DNA of 64,000 bases from Vitis vinifera (taxonomy: Eukaryota > Streptophyta > Magnoliopsida > Vitales > Vitaceae): the NCBI RefSeq assembly GCF_030704535.1, contig NC_081813.1:11277501-11341500 (forward strand), read 5' to 3'. How positions within the stretch are numbered: the stretch's first letter is position 1; every line of letters starts with the position of its first letter. Positions 58,268-64,000 of this stretch are shown here, one piece after another. Position numbers and translations under genes: made by a program. The notes under the pieces were generated by a model. The model saw nothing but the letters and a program-made list of their open reading frames with translations, ran no database searches and had not been told where the DNA came from.

Positions 58268-60075
58268 ATTATCATTGTTACTATTATTATTGTTATTATT
58301 ATTATTATTATTGATTATTATTATTATTATTGTTAACTATTATTATCATTATTATCATTTCACACTATCATCATCCATTTATTATTATTATTATCATCAT
58401 TAACCCAAACTTTCGAAAATCTCATTATTATTATTATTATTACCTCAACTTTCAAAATCTATTTATTATTATTATTACTATCATTAATCCAAACTTTCAA
58501 AACCCTAGTATTATTATTACTAACCCAAATTTCAAAATCTATTTATTATTATTATTACTATCATTAATCCAAACTTTCAAAACCCTATTATTATTATTAC
58601 TAACCCAAATTTCAAAATCTACTTATTATTATTATTACTATCATTAATCCAAACTTTCAAAACCCTATTATCATTATTACTAACCCAAATTTCAAAATCT
58701 ATTTATTATCCTTATTATTACCATTAATCCAAACTTTCAAAACCCTATTATTATTATTACTAACCCAAATTTCAAAATCTACTTATTATTATTATTACTA
58801 TCATTAATCCAAACTTTCAAAACCCTATTATTATTATTATTACTAACCCAAATTTCAAAATCTATTTATTATTCTTATTACTACCATTAATCCAAACTTT
58901 CAAAACCCTATTATTATTATTACAAACCCAAATTTCAAAATCTATTTATTGTTATTATTATTATTATCATCATTAATCCAAACTTCCAAAAATCTCATTA
59001 TTATTATTATCATTACCTCAACTTTTAGGATCTTTTTATTATCATTATTGTTAATTCAACTTTCAAAATCCCATTATTATTATTATTATTATTAACCCAA
59101 CTTTCAAAACTCTTATTGCTATTATTATTATTAACTCAACCTTCAAAATCTCATTATTATCATTATTATTAATTCACACTTTCAACATCTATTTATTATT
59201 ATTATCATTAACCCAAACTTTCAGAATCTCATCATTATCATTATTATTAATTCAAACTTCCAACATTTATTTATTGTTATTATTATCATCATTAATCTAA
59301 ACTTTCAAAATCTATTTATAATTATTATTATTATCATTAATCCAAACTCTCAAAATATTAGTATTATTATTAACTCAACTTTCAAAATCTTATTATTATC
59401 ATCATTAATCCAAACTTCTAAAAATCTCATTATTATTATTATTATAAATTCAACTTTCAAAACCTATTTATTATTATTATTATCATTAATCCAAACTTCT
59501 AAGAATCCCATTATTATTATTATTATTAACCCAACTTTCAAAGTCTATTTATTATTATTATTATTATCATCACTAATCCAAACCTCCAAAATCTCATCAT
59601 TATCATTATTATTAATTCACATTTTCAACATCTATTTATTATTATTTATTATTATCACTAATCCAAACCTCCAAAATCTCATCATTATCATTATTATTAA
59701 TTCACATTTTCAACATCCATTTATTATTATTTATTATTATCATTAATCCCAACTTTCAAAATCTCATCATTATCACTATCATTAATTCGCACTATCACCA
59801 TCCATTTATTATTATTATTATCATCATTAGCCCAAACTTTCAAAAATCTCATTATTATCATTATTGTTAACTCAACTTTCAAAATCTATTTATTATTATT
59901 ATTATTATCATTAATCCAAATTCTCAAAATCTTATTATTATTATTATTATTAATTCACACTTTCAAAATCTTATTATTGTTATTATTATTATTAATTCAG
60001 ACTTTCGAAATCTTATAATTATTATTATTATTAATTCAACCTCTCAAGACCTCATTACTATCATTATTATAAATT
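58163..60075. repeat. ATT-rich array of solo LTR-2 including an 80-bp tandem repeat
   Basis: Starts with pure (ATT)n, then alternates ATT runs with blocks such as CCAAACTTTCAAAA and CCCAAATTTCAAAATC. Between about 58420 and 58905 it forms an 80-bp higher-order repeat (AACCCTA anchors at 58501, 58581, 58661, 58741, 58821), then decays to less regular units to 60075. No gene. Confidence 0.88.
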
Positions 60076-60944
60076 CTACTTTCAAAAGTCTATAGTCTCG
60101 CAGTTCAATTTCCTAAAGTCCGTTCCTCATTTTCTTTAACAAATTTCGATTTAATCACCGGAGCTCTAATCTTCAAAATTTAATCCCAAAATCTACAATT
60201 TCCCAGTAAACTCCAAGAATCCAGTTTTCACCCGAATAGTTTTAATTCCATTTCAGTTCCTAAATAATCTTCCGATCTTCTTGATTTTACATAAGTAATA
60301 GTGAATTCTTCATAATTCTAAAACACGGGATTTGTGAGATTAGCTCATGAGCAATAAATCGGGCTTTGTTGGGGCCCTATGTTTGACCCTTTTTACTAGC
60401 AATTATCGTGCTTACCGTATTTTGCTTGAGCTCCGTTTTGCACTCCGATATGTATGAGCTATGTTTTGTATTCATTAATTGTGCACTAATCCCATTTTTT
60501 TTTATAGCGCATTGTGGTTCGTGGCCGAGGTACGCATCTACTCCCTTTTTAGTCAATCTCTATTACGTGTTTTGATTCTCATATTGTGCATGATTTAGGT
60601 GGATATCCATTGACTTTCTCGTTGATTGCCACGTCAGTTTCACTTTATTAGTAGAGACCCGACTTTAGGGACTTAGAGGGGTGCTACGGTCTCTACCGTA
60701 CCTTTCCGATAAGTAACTTGACCCCCTAACCCGATCCGGTTTTTCACAGACCACCTTTTCCAAAACAAGGAGTCACACTTAGGGTTTTTCTTTCTTATTT
60801 TGTTTACCCTTTAAAAATAATACAAAAATAAGTGGCGACTCCAAGTCATTTTCCTTAATCAATATAAAATCAATTTTTCAAATAAAAATTGAGCTCACTA
60901 CGGAGTGGGAAACGCATGAGCCGAAATGCGGGGTCCACAATTAG

Positions 60945-62306
60945 ATTAATATTTTAAATTTCAAATTACTTATAAAAAATAGAGATTCATTCAAGAATTA
61001 CTCACTTGATTTAGAATCTATTTACTTCGATAAAAAAAAAAAAAAGAGGAAAATAGGGTTGTATGTGTAGGGAAAACTATAAAGTCATAACCCATTATCC
61101 AACAATTTTAGTCTATTATTTGTAGTAGTAATTGGGTTTATTTTTAACTTCTAAATTATTTTTTAAATTATTAAACCCATTACTAAATTTAATACACCAA
61201 GTCTTGTTTGATTTGAAATCTATTTTTGAGGAAATTCATAAAACTATAATATATTCATTAATGAATTTAATACATTGAGTCTTGTTTAATTTAAAGTTCA
61301 TTCATCAAATGAGAATTGAGAAGATTTATATGAGAGAAACAATAGTCATTTTGAACCTTTTTTATCCATAAATTAATGATATTATTTGGATCACTATTTA
61401 AGTTTCAAATTATCAAAAACATTAAGTCTTGCTTGATTTGGATTTTATTTACCTAGTAAAAAAAATTACAAAAATATGATTATATGTAAAATAAAGATTG
61501 ATAAAATATTTACCATGAATTTTGGTCTAGGAATATTTAATGTTAATTGAATTAATTTTGAGTTCCTAGACTTTTTAGTACTAATTAATTGTATCTGTTT
61601 TCTAGTTTCAAATAATTTTTTAAAATTTAAATAAATCATATGTATCAAGTCCAATTTTTTTAGAATATATTTGTTCAATGAAAAAAAAATATGAGAAGTT
61701 CGAAGGAATTTTATAAAAATTGTGTAATTAAGAATGAAAAAAATAACCTTGTGTCATATTTTATTTACTTTTTAATTGTTTTTTAAATAATAACAAATTT
61801 TAATTATTCTATATTTTCCTTTTATTTTTTAAAAACACCTTAAAACAACTTTTATTTATCCTCTAAAAATTAATTTTCATTTCAATTTATTTTTAACAAC
61901 TATTTTCAAAGAACAACTATCAAAAGAGTCATATTTTAAATAAATAAAAAAAATTGATTTTTAAAGACAAAAATATTTCTTGGTTTGCCTGGTCACAATT
62001 ATTTCACTTCCTTTATTTCACTTCCTTTGTCCGTAAAAACTTTTACAATAATTTTCCAAACATTTGATTTTGCATAAGTAAACTAAAGAACAACTTTATA
62101 TTAATTGAAATATTTCAAAATGTTGTATTTTATTATTTTTCATTTCACATTTTTTTACATTAATTCAGAAAATAAAATTTTCCAATATTATACTTGTACT
62201 TTAGAAAGTGATTTCAAATAAAGCATTAATTACATGTTTAATTGATTTATGAGGAATCAAATGAAAGAGTCATTCCTTTTTTTCCATTCCATAAGTTCAC
62301 TAAGGC
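60945..62306. other. AT-rich intergenic sequence with weak dispersed repeats, no gene seen
   Basis: Three diverged copies of a block around AAGTCTTG(T/C)TTGATTTG occur near 61198, 61277 and 61425. No coding signal. Confidence 0.5.
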
Positions 62307-62560
62307 TATGTTTAGTTTTTGGAAAATATGAAGAAAAATACAGGGGAAGAAAATAAAGAATAAAAATGAAAAGAAAAAAAAAAGTGAAAGAACTAGAAAG
62401 TAGATTTAAAATTAATAAATTATTTTTTATGCTACTTTAAATTCATTTCACTTATTTTTTCTTTTAATTAAATAATTTTAAAATATATAAATTTCCAATT
62501 AATTTAAATTATATTTGACTATTTTCCATGTTAAAACCAAATGATAAAATCATTTTTTTT
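62307..62560. mobile_element. MITE copy E
   Basis: Begins TATGTTTAGTTTTTGGAAAA and follows the family interior (AATAAATTATTTTTTATGCT, ATTCATTTCACTTATTTTTT). The right terminus fades into a T-rich tract. Confidence 0.65.
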
Positions 62561-63075
62561 TCTTTTTTGTCCTTTTTTTTCCCCTCATTTTCCTCTCTCG
62601 TCTTTCTCCTCATCCAACCACTCCACCTGCCCCCTTATCCACTCACTTCTTCTACACAGCTAGCCCATTTCCCTTTTGCTCCAACTTCTCCTTTTTTTTT
62701 TTTTTAATTATTATTTTTTTCTCTCTATTGCTTCCTCTCCTAGGCTACCCCTTGCACCCAAAAGAAAAATGCACAGAGAGACACCTAGACGACCCATTTT
62801 CCCTCTTCTCCCATTTCTTCTTTCTTTTGTCACTTCTCATTTTTTTTTCTTTTTTTTCTTTTATTTTTGGTTTCCCAAATATCTATCAACCGTCACTACC
62901 ACTAGTGACCCCTTCTTTTCCTCTCTCATTCTTCCATTTCCCTCACTTTCTCTCTCATCCTCATCTTACCCATTTTCCTTTCTTGTTTCTTTTATTTTCA
63001 TCTTTCTTTCTTCCATCTCGAAGCACCTTCACTGTCATTATTCTTCTCTTTCTAAAGATTTGAAGATTTGAAATT
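62561..63075 (+). other. pyrimidine-rich leader-like stretch
   Basis: Strongly C/T-rich with CTCTCTC and TTTTCTTT runs, ending with a possible donor (TTGTG|TAAG near 63078). Long ORFs here come from the skewed composition. It could be the 5' part of another LTR or a gene leader; undecided. Confidence 0.35.
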
Positions 63076-64000
63076 GTGTAAGTTTTTCTTTTATTTCCTT
63101 GATTTTAATAGGAATCATTGTTGAAACTTAGGTTTATACATTTATGTTTGTTTGTGGGCTTTGTGTTTGGGCCTTGCATCATGAGATTTAGGTATGCCTA
63201 TTGGATATCTAGTTGGACTTAATTAAATTTATTGGACTTCTTTTTTCTTATTGCATTTGGGCTTTACATGAGTTTGATTTTGGTTATGGATCTAGGTCTG
63301 TTTATTAAAATGTGCTTAGATTATAAGATATTAAATTTAGGCCTAATTGAATTTATTTTGATTTTTCATATAATGGGCATTCTAATTAATATGGAATTTG
63401 GGCTTATTTGTTATTAGTGAAATTTATTAGATTGGTTGATAATTTATATGATTTTGATTATTTGAATTATTTAATTTGAGCATGAAACAATTATGAATAT
63501 TTTGGGATGTTATTTTGAGTTTGCATATTAAATTGGGTTGATTTTGGTTGTGAATTTGAGTTTTCTTATTAAATTGCACTTGTTTATTTTTGGATTTTGG
63601 GATATTAAATTTAGGCCTAAATGGAATTTATTTTAACTTATCAAATTTTAGGTTTAGTTGATTGTATTTATATTTTGGTTGTTAATTTGAAAATTTTAGA
63701 TTAAGCTTATAGCATGTGAGATATTTCTGTTGGATTATATTTGCTAATTTGGGCTCATTTTTAATTGGTGAAATTTTTTGGATTAATTTGAAGTTTGAAT
63801 TTGGGCTTGAATATTAGTTTTGAACTTTGTACATTTTTTTATATTTACATTTGGGTAATTTTTATTTTGCATAGGCTCGTTCCACTACTTGTATCGGTAT
63901 TTTGTTGACCAAGTATGGATTCATGACGCATGGAGGGTTGAATTTCATGGAGGAAAAGAAAGCTTAGGAAGACATTGAACTTGTTGTAGGCTTGTTGGAG
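63076..64000. repeat. T/G-rich sequence with a diverged direct duplication, runs off window
   Basis: A block of about 105 bp at 63269-63372 recurs at 63535-63648, sharing TTGATTTTGGTT and GATATTAAATTTAGGCCTAA. No gene is seen. The last 130 bases are less biased and may begin something beyond the window edge. Confidence 0.45.

Larger units (their letters stand above)
56493..60939 (+). mobile_element. Solo LTR-2, 4.45 kb, Ty3/gypsy-like, TSD ATTAG
   Basis: Starts TGTAGACCCCC and ends GGGTCCACA with perfect 5-bp duplication ATTAG (56488-56492 and 60940-60944). Related to solo LTR-1 at both ends: purine-rich leader ending ACAGGTATGG near 56813, ATTA-rich centre, and a conserved 3' block (GACCCGACTTTAGGGACTTA, AAGTGGCGACTCCAAG). 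The interior between leader and array differs from LTR-1. No retroelement proteins. Confidence 0.87.

Noticed and set aside
58030..58647. ORFs rich in Ile/Tyr across the ATT array
   Set aside because: They are translations of (ATT)n simple repeats with no domain.
62676..63071. 131-aa and 111-aa Phe/Ser/Leu-rich ORFs
   Set aside because: Products of a C/T-rich tract, overlapping in two frames; hydrophobic composition is forced by base bias.
1..64000. CRISPR arrays, operons, tRNA or rRNA genes
   Set aside because: Nothing of this type seen; the sequence is eukaryotic with spliceosomal introns, and the tRNA-like strings are retroelement primer sites.

Overview
This is a transposon-dominated stretch of a dicot plant nuclear genome. 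The repeats and an interrupted CNL disease-resistance gene look most like grapevine (Vitis); that host call is inference from remembered family resemblance, not a search. Almost everything outside the CNL gene is mobile DNA or its debris, and much of it is nested.

Layout. (1) 1-5016: a decayed sense-strand Ty1/copia element whose left LTR is cut by the window edge. (2) 5457-9610: a MITE split by a 3.87-kb solo LTR (5643-9511, TSD ATTTG) that carries a broken, unidentified host-gene fragment; further MITE copies lie at 9611-9855 and 10743-11051. (3) 11407-13036 and 28293-31841: tandem remnants of an endogenous pararetrovirus (Caulimoviridae-like, minus strand), including three copies of an intergenic promoter region and a reverse transcriptase/RNase H pseudogene. 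(4) 13037-28292: a 77-bp-TIR, 9-bp-TSD element (Mutator-like) inserted in the pararetrovirus array and itself hit by a CACTA element, copy 1 (14512-27297, TSD AAT). (5) 32221-37851: a complete but dead minus-strand Ty1/copia element with paired 426-bp LTRs and TSD TTATA. (6) 38439-53968: a CNL (CC-NBS-LRR) gene with a 51-bp tandem repeat in its upstream region, split in its LRR exon by CACTA copy 2 (41093-53876, TSD AGA). (7) 56493-60939: a second, diverged long solo LTR (TSD ATTAG) with an ATT-rich array that includes an 80-bp tandem repeat. (8) 60945-64000: AT-rich sequence, one more MITE, and a pyrimidine-rich leader-like stretch.

The centrepiece is the pair of about 12.78-kb CACTA elements. 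By hand comparison they differ by about 19 substitutions and 2 single-base indels (about 99.8% identical), so they moved very recently. Each has a TNP2-type transposase gene (three coding exons, with a frameshift at an A8 run shared by both copies) and an apparently intact 12-exon second gene that joins a TnpA/Transposase_24-like region to a C-terminal Ulp1-like cysteine protease domain. Each also carries an antisense, intron-containing fragment of a LigB/4,5-DOPA-dioxygenase-like host gene inside its long 5' leader. Removing copy 2 and one TSD from the CNL rejoins its reading frame across the insertion site; the CNL also has a one-base A-run frameshift and a Gly-to-Ser change in the P-loop, so it was probably already impaired.

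Deduced order of events: pararetrovirus integration, then the Mutator-like element, then CACTA copy 1; CACTA copy 2 entered the CNL at about the same time as copy 1. Both copia elements are much older (about 9-11% LTR divergence).
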